Positions 13,829 to 21,285 of a DNA stretch of 39,278 bases are shown in pieces; position 1 is the stretch's first letter, and every line of letters begins with the position of its first letter. The notes beneath the pieces are model-generated. The model made no database searches. It was not told the DNA's origin and worked only from the letters and a program-made list of their open reading frames with translations. A program made the position numbers and the translations under genes. The stretch is taken from assembly GCA_015059405.1 (NCBI GenBank), contig SVAL01000014.1:1-39278 (forward strand), given 5' to 3'. The stretch comes from Bacillota bacterium (GTDB lineage: Bacteria > Bacillota_I > Bacilli_A > RF39 > UBA660).

Positions 13829-13985
13829 TTTTAGTTATCTTGTCAGAAAAAGTAATTCTATATAAGTATTTAGTAATCTTTTTACCATTTTTATTGTAGC
13901 TAAGGAAAAAAATAATAAAAATTAGTGATATAATAGAAATATAATTAGGCGTTAATAAGTTTAAAGAAAAATAAGGTGATAAACA

Positions 13986-14660
13986 ATGAGAAAACTTGTA
14001 TGTATAGGTGGAGGAGAAATACCAAGATATAAGAATGGAAAAGTACTTCCATATGAAACTAAAGAAATAGATGAAGAAATAGTTAGATTATCACAAAAAG
14101 AAAATCCAAAACTTCTTTTTATCAGTATTGCATCTTCTCATCCAGAAGAATATTTTGAAGGTATAAAAAAAGTCTATGAAGATTTAGGATGTGTGGTCAG
14201 TCACTTAAATATAAACCAATCATATGAAGATTTAGAAAATGAATTATTAGGTGCTGACATTATTTATATTGGTGGTGGAAATACAAAATACTTAATTGAG
14301 AAATTAAATGAAACGGGTATTGATAAATTGTTAATCAAAGCATATAACAAGGGAATTGTATGTTCTGGATTAAGTGCAGGAAGTTATTGTTGGTTCAAGT
14401 ACAATTATGATTCGTTAGAAGGAATGGGAGTAATAAATGCGATAAACTGTGTTCATTATGATCAAAAAGATGAAACAGCAAAAAATAAATTTTATAATGT
14501 GATAACAGAAAAAAAGTTAGTTGGTTATGCTTTGGATAATTGTGTTGCAATTGAATTTATAGATGATGAAATTAAGATAGTAAAAAGTAACAAAAATAAA
14601 AATGCATATAAAGTTTTAGAAAATAACAATAAAGTTGAAGAAATAATCTTAGAAGTTTAG
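13986..14660 (+). CDS. Peptidase S51 (dipeptidase E-like) family protein
   Basis: This 224-residue protein is of the usual length for bacterial S51 peptidases, which cleave N-terminal Asp dipeptides in the cytoplasm. The nucleophile elbow GLSAGS puts the catalytic Ser at 130. YIGGGNT (94-100) and CVHYD (about 155-159) are further family motifs. AAGGTGAT precedes the ATG. It stands alone between two similar terminators (13783-13828 and 14684-14725), so it may have arrived as a single-gene insertion at the same hotspot. Exact substrate is unknown. Confidence 0.85.
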   Translation: MRKLVCIGGGEIPRYKNGKVLPYETKEIDEEIVRLSQKENPKLLFISIASSHPEEYFEGIKKVYEDLGCVVSHLNINQSYEDLENELLGADIIYIGGGNTKYLIEKLNETGIDKLLIKAYNKGIVCSGLSAGSYCWFKYNYDSLEGMGVINAINCVHYDQKDETAKNKFYNVITEKKLVGYALDNCVAIEFIDDEIKIVKSNKNKNAYKVLENNNKVEEIILEV

Positions 14661-14673
14661 TTTAGCTAACTAA

Positions 14674-14694
14674 TGTGGAAAACAACTCGCAAAC
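14674..14694 (+). repeat. Copy of the SEC-C 3'-end sequence
   Basis: This 21-bp stretch matches 13773-13793 with one mismatch. It covers the TGTGGAAAA end of the SEC-C coding region and the first arm of the terminator. Here it lacks the rest of the zinc motif. Confidence 0.5.
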
Positions 14695-14726
14695 GCCAAA
14701 TGAAACATGGGGAACGCGGGTTTTTC
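14684..14726 (+). terminator. Intrinsic terminator after the peptidase gene
   Basis: AACTCGC (14684-14690) and GCGGGTT (14716-14722), with one G-U pair, are followed by TTTTTCTTTT. Confidence 0.7.
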
Positions 14727-14869
14727 TTTTGCATGAAATTTTACATTCATTTTATCTCTATTTATTTAAAAAAGAATAGAAAATGTTTAATGAAATAAGG
14801 AACTCTACTTTTGAGAGGTGTTATAATAACATAAAAAAACTTAAAATTGTTCTTGAAAAGGAGGAAAAT

Positions 14870-15622
14870 ATGGATCAAGAAAAAATTGGTAAGTTTATTT
14901 CAAAGTGCAGAAAACAAAAAAAACTAACTCAAGTAGAGGTAGCAGAAAAATTAGGGGTGTCTGATAAATCTGTTAGTAAATGGGAAAATGGTAAATGTAT
15001 GCCCGATTTATCTTTATTTAATCCCTTATGTGAGATTTTGGGTATCACGGTTAATGATTTAATGAGTGGGGAAATAGTAAATAACAAAGATTCAATAAAT
15101 ATACTTGGAGAAAATATTATTAATGTGGTTTCTGATTTAGAAACTAAAAAGAAGAAGAAATTAAAAATCTTTATTATCTCGCTAATTTTAATTCTAATTT
15201 CAATAATTAGTTATAGGTGTTTTTATGTTTATTATGAAATTGATATTAAATATGATGAAAGAATTATGCAATGTAACATTAGTGATAAAGAATTAACATT
15301 TGTAATTAAGGGGCAAAGTGTATGGAATACTTATCATACTGTGAAAGAGATTAATAATGAAAAGGTATATTTTTTTCACTCTACTATTAATGTATATAAT
15401 AAAACCAGAAGCAATTGGGAATATCAACAATCAATGGCAAGACTATTAGAAGGTAAAGAAGTTGAATATGGATTTAGACATATATTAGATGTTAAAAATG
15501 AGAATATAAAAGTATATTATACAGATAGTGACATAAAAAAAGTTGAAGCAGCAACAAAAGAAGAACTAAAAACAATTATAAAAAATTCACACTTAATGTG
15601 TAAAAAAATAAAACATAAATAA
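14870..15622 (+). CDS. Membrane-tethered XRE-family regulator
   Basis: This 250-residue protein has an N-terminal HTH_3 domain (about 6-62, VAEKLGVSDKSVSKWENG) and, after a Lys-rich stop-transfer segment, one membrane helix (about 97-119, IFIISLILILISIISY). The C-terminal domain of about 125 residues is probably outside the cell. This architecture suits a regulator that senses an external signal. Start ATG 14870 is preceded by AAGGAGG 5 nt away; the longer frame from 14783 has no ribosome site. A terminator follows at 15641. Confidence 0.8.
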   Translation: MDQEKIGKFISKCRKQKKLTQVEVAEKLGVSDKSVSKWENGKCMPDLSLFNPLCEILGITVNDLMSGEIVNNKDSINILGENIINVVSDLETKKKKKLKIFIISLILILISIISYRCFYVYYEIDIKYDERIMQCNISDKELTFVIKGQSVWNTYHTVKEINNEKVYFFHSTINVYNKTRSNWEYQQSMARLLEGKEVEYGFRHILDVKNENIKVYYTDSDIKKVEAATKEELKTIIKNSHLMCKKIKHK

Positions 15623-15640
15623 TGTTGTTCAAAATAATAA

Positions 15641-15663
15641 AAGCCCTATAAGTGGGCTTTTTT
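15641..15663 (+). terminator. Intrinsic terminator
   Basis: AAGCCC (15641-15646) and GGGCTT (15654-15659) are followed by TTTTT. Confidence 0.8.
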
Positions 15664-15751
15664 GATTCTTAAAAACATAATTATCTCTATTTAAAAATAG
15701 CCAATTGACATATTTATTAAAATATTATATTTTTATAGCGAGGTGAATACT

Positions 15752-16369
15752 ATGCCAAAGTTTGGACATAATATCAAAGATAAATACAATATAATGATTA
15801 CAATAATAACTGTAATAACACTTTTAATTATTGGTGGAGTAGCTTTATATGAGTATAAATCACAAGAAGTAAAACCAAAAGAAGAAATGACTTTTACAAC
15901 TAATAAAGGAAATGTTATTGAAACAGAGTATAAAGATTTAGGTAAATTTTCTGTAAAAATTCCAAAAGATTTTGAAGTTATGAGTGATGAACTTTTAAAA
16001 ATAAAATATCCTTATGGTAATGTACCTAAAAAAGCATATTCTAATGAAGATTCATCTATCAGTATAGTTTATAATCTTGATAGAACATCTCTTAATGGTA
16101 ATAAACTTTCTAGTTATATTGAATCTTTAAAATTATCATTTAGTAAAATGGGGTATATTTATTATTATTTTCCACATAAAGTAAATGGAAATGAAATACA
16201 TACTTTTTCTTTTAACTCACAAGCAATAGATACTACTATTTATAACTATATGGCTTTCTTCGAAGTAGATGGTGAACTAGTAATATTTAGTTTTAACTGT
16301 ACAAGTAATTATCAAGAAGAATGGTCTCCAGTTGCTGAATATATTGTTAAATCTATAAAAATAAAATAA
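15752..16369 (+). CDS. Membrane-anchored extracytoplasmic protein, PsbP/DUF1795-like fold possible
   Basis: This 205-residue protein has an N-terminal membrane helix (about 13-34, IMITIITVITLLIIGGVALY) and an external domain of about 160 residues. The segment LGKFSVKIPKDFEVM resembles the start of PsbP/Mog1-like domains found in Gram-positive surface proteins. There is no lipobox Cys, so it is anchored by its helix. Start ATG 15752 has GCGAGGTG upstream; the GTG at 15743 lies in that ribosome site. Function unknown. Confidence 0.7.
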   Translation: MPKFGHNIKDKYNIMITIITVITLLIIGGVALYEYKSQEVKPKEEMTFTTNKGNVIETEYKDLGKFSVKIPKDFEVMSDELLKIKYPYGNVPKKAYSNEDSSISIVYNLDRTSLNGNKLSSYIESLKLSFSKMGYIYYYFPHKVNGNEIHTFSFNSQAIDTTIYNYMAFFEVDGELVIFSFNCTSNYQEEWSPVAEYIVKSIKIK

Positions 16370-16372
16370 TTA

Positions 16373-16398
16373 AAAGAGCATTATTAATGCTCTTTTTT
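16373..16398 (+). terminator. Intrinsic terminator
   Basis: The 10-bp perfect stem AAAGAGCATT (16373-16382) and AATGCTCTTT (16386-16395) is followed by TTT. Confidence 0.85.
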
Positions 16399-16440
16399 AT
16401 ATTGATTTTATCATGATATAATTAAATAGGAGATGATACT

Positions 16441-17013
16441 ATGGAAATAGTTGAATTAATAGAAAAAGAAGTAAAAGATAAAATAGAAAACTATAAACAA
16501 TCTTCAGAAGATAATTATGATTTTTGGAATGAACATATAAAGTTTGTATATGAAGAAAGTATTAATTTATCTAAAATATATGGTGCCAACTTAACCATTG
16601 TTAAATTAGGAGCTTTACTACATGATATTGCACTTATTGAAAAAGTGGGAGATAGGAAAGATCATCACATTAGTGGAGCAGCACTTTCAAAATCTATTTT
16701 AGAAAAGTATAATTGTCCACAAGAAATAGTGGATAAAGTTATTGGTTGTGTCATTAATCATAGAAGTTCAAAAAATGCAACTAACATTGAAGAACTATGT
16801 GTTGCAGATGCTGATATACTTGCACATTTTGATAATATACCAATGCTTTTTAATTCTGCTTTTAATAGGAATAATATAAAACTAAATGAAGTAAGAAGGT
16901 GGATGAAAGAAGCATTTGAAAAAGATTATAATGATTTAAGTGATAACACTAAGAAAATCTTTAAACCAAGATATAAAGAAATATGTCGAGTAATATTAAG
17001 AGAAGATATATAA
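16441..17013 (+). CDS. HD-domain phosphohydrolase
   Basis: This 190-residue cytoplasmic protein has the metal-binding HD set: H32, LLHDIALIE with H61-D62, DHHISGA with H75-H76, NHRSSKN and DADILAHFD. This is the YedJ/YqeK-like small HD family, phosphohydrolases on nucleotides or phosphoesters. Substrate unknown. AGGAGATGAT precedes the ATG. It is 12 bp before the P-loop gene on the same strand, so the two are probably co-transcribed. Confidence 0.85.
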   Translation: MEIVELIEKEVKDKIENYKQSSEDNYDFWNEHIKFVYEESINLSKIYGANLTIVKLGALLHDIALIEKVGDRKDHHISGAALSKSILEKYNCPQEIVDKVIGCVINHRSSKNATNIEELCVADADILAHFDNIPMLFNSAFNRNNIKLNEVRRWMKEAFEKDYNDLSDNTKKIFKPRYKEICRVILREDI

Positions 17014-17025
17014 GGAAGTGGTTTT

Positions 17026-18096
17026 GTGAATAAGTATGTTAGAGTAATGGATGGATTAAAGTCAAATGCCGGTGGATTTGAATATAAATTAAATGAAATA
17101 AATATAGCTAAAAAATGGAATCCTAATAACTTAGACCCTGAACAAATGGGTGGATTTAATTTTGGAACTGAAGATAAGATTCTTAGATGGTTACATAGGG
17201 GAGACACTATATATGATGTTGTTATTCCTGATGATGCAGAAGTTATTAAAGTTGATGAAGAAAAAGGTATTTATAGAGCAAATAAAATTATCGTTACAAA
17301 TCCTAGAGAAATAACTGATGATATGGTAATGGATTTATATAAGAAAAATACTCTATCAAATAAAGTAATTGCTCAATGCTTGTTAACATTAATTTGGAAA
17401 AATAGAATAGAAATATCTAAATACGTAGTTAAAGATAGAGTTAATTTAAATAATGTAGATGAGATATTAGAAGAATTTGTTAATTATGCTAAAGATGAAA
17501 ACCTAGCATATGAACCAACACAAGAGATATATAATATCTTAAAAGAAATTAAAAGCCCTATTGATATTAGTTTATATGTTAATAAAGATCCTTATATCAA
17601 AGATATTACAAAAGATAATATAATTAATATTACTGGCGAATCAGGTAGTGGTAAATCATATTATACAAATAAATATTTAAATGATGATAATTATATTGTA
17701 ATTGATACTGATTTAATCTTTGGTAATAAGAAAACAGATAATGAAGAATGCTTAAGAATAAGAGAAATATTTAAAGATGAACCTAATGATTTACTTATTA
17801 CGGATTTTGATAATTGTTATTTAAAAATATTAGATTATTATAAAGATAGTAAAAAAACACTAGTTATAGACTCAGCACAATATAGAAATATAAAAGATTA
17901 TTCAATCTTAAAAGGAAAACTTATAGTAATGAGAACAAGTATCAATACTTGTTATGAAAGAGTATTAATGAGATGGAAAAATCTTAACCAAGGATATACA
18001 GAAGAAGAATACCTAAAATATGCTGAAAGAAAAAAAGGTATGTTTAAATGGTATAAAGCACTAAATAAATTTTTAGAAAATATAGAAAAATTATAA
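17026..18096 (+). CDS. Two-domain protein with C-terminal P-loop kinase-like domain
   Basis: This 356-residue protein starts at GTG 17026 after AAGGAAGTGG. Residues about 1-100 form an unrecognised N-terminal domain (GGFNFGTEDKILRWLHRGD, then NKIIVTNPREI). The C-terminal 155 residues have Walker A GESGSGKS (204-211), IVIDTD and a lid-like segment with Arg residues (RVLMRWKNLNQGY), as in small-molecule kinases of the adenylate-kinase/AAA_33 type. Substrate unknown. Probably translated together with the HD gene upstream, which suggests a shared nucleotide or phosphate metabolism. Confidence 0.75.
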   Translation: MNKYVRVMDGLKSNAGGFEYKLNEINIAKKWNPNNLDPEQMGGFNFGTEDKILRWLHRGDTIYDVVIPDDAEVIKVDEEKGIYRANKIIVTNPREITDDMVMDLYKKNTLSNKVIAQCLLTLIWKNRIEISKYVVKDRVNLNNVDEILEEFVNYAKDENLAYEPTQEIYNILKEIKSPIDISLYVNKDPYIKDITKDNIINITGESGSGKSYYTNKYLNDDNYIVIDTDLIFGNKKTDNEECLRIREIFKDEPNDLLITDFDNCYLKILDYYKDSKKTLVIDSAQYRNIKDYSILKGKLIVMRTSINTCYERVLMRWKNLNQGYTEEEYLKYAERKKGMFKWYKALNKFLENIEKL

Positions 18097-18177
18097 TACA
18101 AACAAAGAATAATAAAATTTTATTGATATGTATGATATAATTTATAAAGAACATAAGAAATAGAGAAGAGGTATAGA

Positions 18178-19476
18178 ATGGAACTGGTAAAACTAACAGA
18201 AAAAGAATTTAAAAAATTTGCCTTAAATCATCCCCAAGCTAATTTTTATCAAACAGTAGAATGGGGACACTTAAAAGAAACAAATAATTGGTGTATACAT
18301 CTTCTAGGTTTAAAAAATAAAAATAAAATAGTCGCAGGATGTATGCTTTTATCTAAAACAACTCCTATTAAAAGAAAAATGTTTTATTCTCCAAGGGGAT
18401 TCTTAATTGATTATAATGATTATGATTTATTAAAAGAATTTACTAAACAAATAAAAGATTATGTTAAAAAAGAAAAAGGAATATTTATTAAAATTGATCC
18501 AAATATAATTTATCAAGAAAGAGATATTGATGGAAATATAGTAGAAAATGGAGAAAATAACTATAAAGCTTATGAAAATTTAATTAAATTAAAATATAAG
18601 CATTTTGGATTTAATTTAATGCAAGAAACATTACAACCAAGATGGATATATGTAATTCCAACTAAAGGTATAAGTGATGAAGAAATACTTGCAAATATGG
18701 ATCAAGTAGCACGTAAAGTTATTAGACGTAATGAAAAAAATCATATTAAATGTAGAGAAATTGGTTATGATGAATTAGAAGAATTCAAAAATATAATGCA
18801 ACATACAGGTGATAGAAGAGGATTTATTGATAGACCACTTTCATATTATCAAAATATGTATAACAATTTATCTAATTCCAATATGATAAAAGTTATGCTT
18901 GTTGAACTACATGTAAAAGAATCTATTGAAACAATGAGTAAAGAAAAAGAAGAAATAGAAAAAGACCGCGCTGAAAGACAACGTTTACATGATGAAAAAA
19001 TTGTAAATATGAAAGAAGATAAATATAATAAAAAAATAGAGGAATTAACTAATAGTATAGAAAAAATAACTAAAAAAATAGAAGAAATGACTAAGATTCA
19101 AGAAGAGAATGGAGATGTCTTAGTTTTAGGAGGAGTATTATTTATTCCTTATGGGAAAGAAGTTTTAGCTTTATTAGGGGGATCATATAAAGAATATATG
19201 AATTTTGAATCTGCCTATAATATTTATTATGAACTTATTAAATATGCTAATCATCATGGATATGAACGTTGTAATCTATATGGTATAACAGGTGATTTTA
19301 AAGAAAGTAATCCATTATATAATTTATATGCTTTTAAAAGAAAATTTAGTGGTAATGTAGAAGAATTAATAGGTGAATTTGATCTTGTAATAAATAAACC
19401 TTTATATCTAGCGTATAAAGTTGCATTTGGATTATATCATGGTGCAAAAACAATTAAGAATAAAATAAAAAGATAA
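18178..19476 (+). CDS. FemX/MurM-type peptidoglycan branching aminoacyltransferase
   Basis: This 432-residue protein of the FemABX family moves amino acids from aminoacyl-tRNA to the side chain of lipid II and so makes the interpeptide bridge at the cytoplasmic membrane face. Two GNAT-like subdomains flank a coiled-coil insertion (about 245-310, repeated Lys/Glu heptads around EELTNSIEKITKKIEEM) that resembles a seryl-tRNA synthetase arm, as in FemA. Motifs NFYQTVEWGHLK at the N terminus and NLYGITGDFKESNPLYNLYAFKRKF near the C terminus are typical. It indicates a Gram-positive wall. Amino acid added is unknown. Confidence 0.9.
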   Translation: MELVKLTEKEFKKFALNHPQANFYQTVEWGHLKETNNWCIHLLGLKNKNKIVAGCMLLSKTTPIKRKMFYSPRGFLIDYNDYDLLKEFTKQIKDYVKKEKGIFIKIDPNIIYQERDIDGNIVENGENNYKAYENLIKLKYKHFGFNLMQETLQPRWIYVIPTKGISDEEILANMDQVARKVIRRNEKNHIKCREIGYDELEEFKNIMQHTGDRRGFIDRPLSYYQNMYNNLSNSNMIKVMLVELHVKESIETMSKEKEEIEKDRAERQRLHDEKIVNMKEDKYNKKIEELTNSIEKITKKIEEMTKIQEENGDVLVLGGVLFIPYGKEVLALLGGSYKEYMNFESAYNIYYELIKYANHHGYERCNLYGITGDFKESNPLYNLYAFKRKFSGNVEELIGEFDLVINKPLYLAYKVAFGLYHGAKTIKNKIKR

Positions 19477-19481
19477 ACAAT

Positions 19482-19506
19482 AAGAGGAGATATATCCTCT
19501 TTTTTA
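19482..19506 (+). terminator. Intrinsic terminator after femX-like gene
   Basis: AAGAGGA (19482-19488) and TCCTCTT (19495-19501) are followed by TTTTT. Confidence 0.8.
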
Positions 19507-19594
19507 TATTCATTATACCTAAAAATATTTGTTTGTAAAAAATGGTATGTTATAATAAAAAACAAAGAAAATTATATTTTGTAAGGGTGATAAA

Positions 19595-20113
19595 ATGGAA
19601 GTTCTTTATAGAAAGGCAACTATCAAAGATGCTTATGCAATTGAATATGTTGCAGCCCATAGTTGGAAAGAAACATATTGGGATTATATGCCACATGATT
19701 ATTTAGAAAACAGAGTACAAACTATTGAACAAAAAGTAGAACGTGCAACAAACCTATTAAAAAATACTAACACTTATTATGTAGTAGAAATAGATAATCA
19801 AGTAATAGGAATTCTTCATTATAAAGAAAGTCAAAATGAAAAGTATAAAGGATATGGTTATTTAGAATCAATATATGTTTTAAAAAAATATCAAGGTCTA
19901 GGAATTGGTAAAGAACTATTTAAAATAGCAATAAAGGGACTTATTGATATGGGATATAATAAAATGTATCTTGAATGTTTAAAAGGAAATGATACTATTA
20001 ACTTTTATAAAAAATATGGTGGAAAAGTAATTGATACAATAGATTTTCCAATTAAAGATTTCAAAGTAAAAGCCGATATAGTAGAATTTATAGATATAAA
20101 TAAGATAATATAA
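19595..20113 (+). CDS. GNAT-family N-acetyltransferase
   Basis: This 172-residue protein has the acetyl-CoA binding motif A VLKKYQGLGIGKELFKIA (about 99-116) and the typical C-terminal YLECLKGNDTINFYKKYGG. The N terminus (YRKATIKDAYAIEYVAAHSW) is that of RimI/YkwB-like single-domain GNATs. It acetylates an amine on an unknown protein or small molecule in the cytoplasm. AGGGTGAT precedes the ATG. It has its own upstream space after a terminator. Confidence 0.9.
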   Translation: MEVLYRKATIKDAYAIEYVAAHSWKETYWDYMPHDYLENRVQTIEQKVERATNLLKNTNTYYVVEIDNQVIGILHYKESQNEKYKGYGYLESIYVLKKYQGLGIGKELFKIAIKGLIDMGYNKMYLECLKGNDTINFYKKYGGKVIDTIDFPIKDFKVKADIVEFIDINKII

Positions 20114-20162
20114 ATAAAAGAACTAAAAAATGTTATAATAAATCATAAAAAGGAGAATGTTT

Positions 20163-20816
20163 ATGTCAAAAGAAGAAAATGTTGTCAAATACTATGTCAT
20201 TTGTAATAAATTAAAAAATGTAATTAGAACAGGATGGCAAGATTGGAATGTTAAAAGGGACAGAGTAGAAAGTGTTGCTGAACATATTTATGGTGTACAA
20301 ATGCTAGCTATAGCTATGAAATTAGAATATGAATATGATATTGATTTACCAAAAGTAATTTTAATGATTGCAATACATGAACTAGGAGAAACAATTATTG
20401 GAGATATGACACAGTTTCAAATAACAAAAGAAGCTAAAGAAGAACTAGAACATAAAGCAGTAAAAGACATTTTAAAAGATTTAATTGATGGTGATACTAT
20501 TGAATCGTTATTTTTAGAATTTGATGAAAGAAAAACCAAAGAAGCATTCTTCGCATATCAATGTGATAAATTAGAGTGTGATCTTCAAAGTAAATTATAT
20601 GGAGAAGAAGGTTGTGTTGATTTATCTAAACAAGAAAACAATAAGACTATGGATCATCCTTTAGTAAAATCATTATTAGAACAAGGTTTATCTTGGGAAG
20701 AAATGTGGATTACTTTTGGTCAACAAAAATATCCATATGATGAAAACTTTAGAAGTGTATCTAACTATGCTTTAAATAATAGTATAAAAATTAAAGAAAA
20801 AACTATAAAAGAATAA
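20163..20816 (+). CDS. HD-domain protein, YfbR/5'-nucleotidase-like
   Basis: This 217-residue protein has the YfbR-type layout RVESVAEH (34-41), then IHELGETIIGD (71-81). The family usually has H-D; here it is H72-E73, a Glu in place of a metal ligand Asp. DKLECDLQ (about 134-141) supplies another Asp. Relatives remove phosphate from deoxynucleoside monophosphates. ATG 20163 is chosen as the start because AGGAG (20151-20155) would be too close to ATG 20157. It lies before the MazG-like gene, so both may serve nucleotide pool cleaning. Confidence 0.8.
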   Translation: MSKEENVVKYYVICNKLKNVIRTGWQDWNVKRDRVESVAEHIYGVQMLAIAMKLEYEYDIDLPKVILMIAIHELGETIIGDMTQFQITKEAKEELEHKAVKDILKDLIDGDTIESLFLEFDERKTKEAFFAYQCDKLECDLQSKLYGEEGCVDLSKQENNKTMDHPLVKSLLEQGLSWEEMWITFGQQKYPYDENFRSVSNYALNNSIKIKEKTIKE

Positions 20817-20837
20817 GTCCAATATCGGACTTTTTTT
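20816..20837 (+). terminator. Intrinsic terminator
   Basis: AGTCC (20816-20820) and GGACT (20827-20831) are followed by seven T. Confidence 0.75.
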
Positions 20838-20864
20838 GATATAATTAAAATAGAAGGTGATAAG

Positions 20865-21176
20865 ATGTATAAGAAATTAGTAAGGGATAAGATTCCAGAA
20901 ATAATAAAAGGAAATAATCAAAATCCAATAACTAGAATATTATCTGATGAAGAATATAAATTTGAATTAGAAAAAAAATTAAATGAAGAGTATCAAGAAG
21001 TATTAAATGCAAGTGGTAATGATCGTATTGAAGAACTTGCAGATATGCTTGAAGTAATGATTTATCTTGCTAAATTAGAAGGAAAAGAATTAAATGATAT
21101 TATTGATACATGCAATAAAAAACACGATAAACGTGGTGGTTTTGAAGAAAAAATATACTTAGAGGATGTAGAATAA
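20865..21176 (+). CDS. MazG/HisE-like nucleoside triphosphate pyrophosphohydrolase
   Basis: This 103-residue protein starts YKKLVRDKIPEII and has the all-alpha NTP pyrophosphatase signature: EEYQEV (about 42-47) and EELADMLEVM (about 56-65) supplying the acidic Mg ligands, then KRGGFEEKIYLE at the C terminus. Members are often named phosphoribosyl-ATP pyrophosphohydrolase, but no his genes are near, so a house-cleaning role on non-canonical NTPs is more likely. GAAGGTGATAAG precedes the ATG. Confidence 0.85.
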   Translation: MYKKLVRDKIPEIIKGNNQNPITRILSDEEYKFELEKKLNEEYQEVLNASGNDRIEELADMLEVMIYLAKLEGKELNDIIDTCNKKHDKRGGFEEKIYLEDVE

Positions 21177-21194
21177 TAATAAAATATAAAAAAT

Positions 21195-21220
21195 AGAAAT
21201 AGTTTTACGCTATTTCTTTT
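21195..21220 (+). terminator. Intrinsic terminator before gltX
   Basis: The 8-bp perfect stem AGAAATAG (21195-21202) and CTATTTCT (21210-21217) is followed by TTT and T-rich sequence. Confidence 0.8.
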
Positions 21221-21258
21221 TATTTATAAGGATTTTTCTATTTGTTTTTTATCTTTTG

Positions 21259-21267
21259 TGCTATAAT
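21259..21267 (+). promoter_or_regulatory. Extended -10 promoter of gltX
   Basis: TGCTATAAT (21259-21267) matches the extended -10 element. No good -35 lies at 17 bp. It is 18 bp before the gltX start. The leader is far too short for a T-box. Confidence 0.55.
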
Positions 21268-21285
21268 AACGCTAGGTGATTTATT

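Larger units (their letters stand above)
13528..13985. other. Junction region: palindromes, Asn-codon repeat tract, SEC-C remnant, terminator
   Basis: These 458 bases hold GTGGAC at 13582-13587 with two possible partners GTCCAC (13591-13596 and 13602-13607), and an AAT/ACA/ATA-rich tract (13620-13735) that would read as Asn/Thr/Ile repeats broken by a TGA. After these come the SEC-C tail (13741-13784), an intrinsic terminator (13783-13826) and AT-rich sequence before the next gene. No intact gene is seen. Confidence 0.6.

Noticed and set aside
21177-21285. T-box riboswitch before gltX-cysS
   Set aside because: The space from terminator to start is under 70 bp and holds no specifier or T-box sequence.
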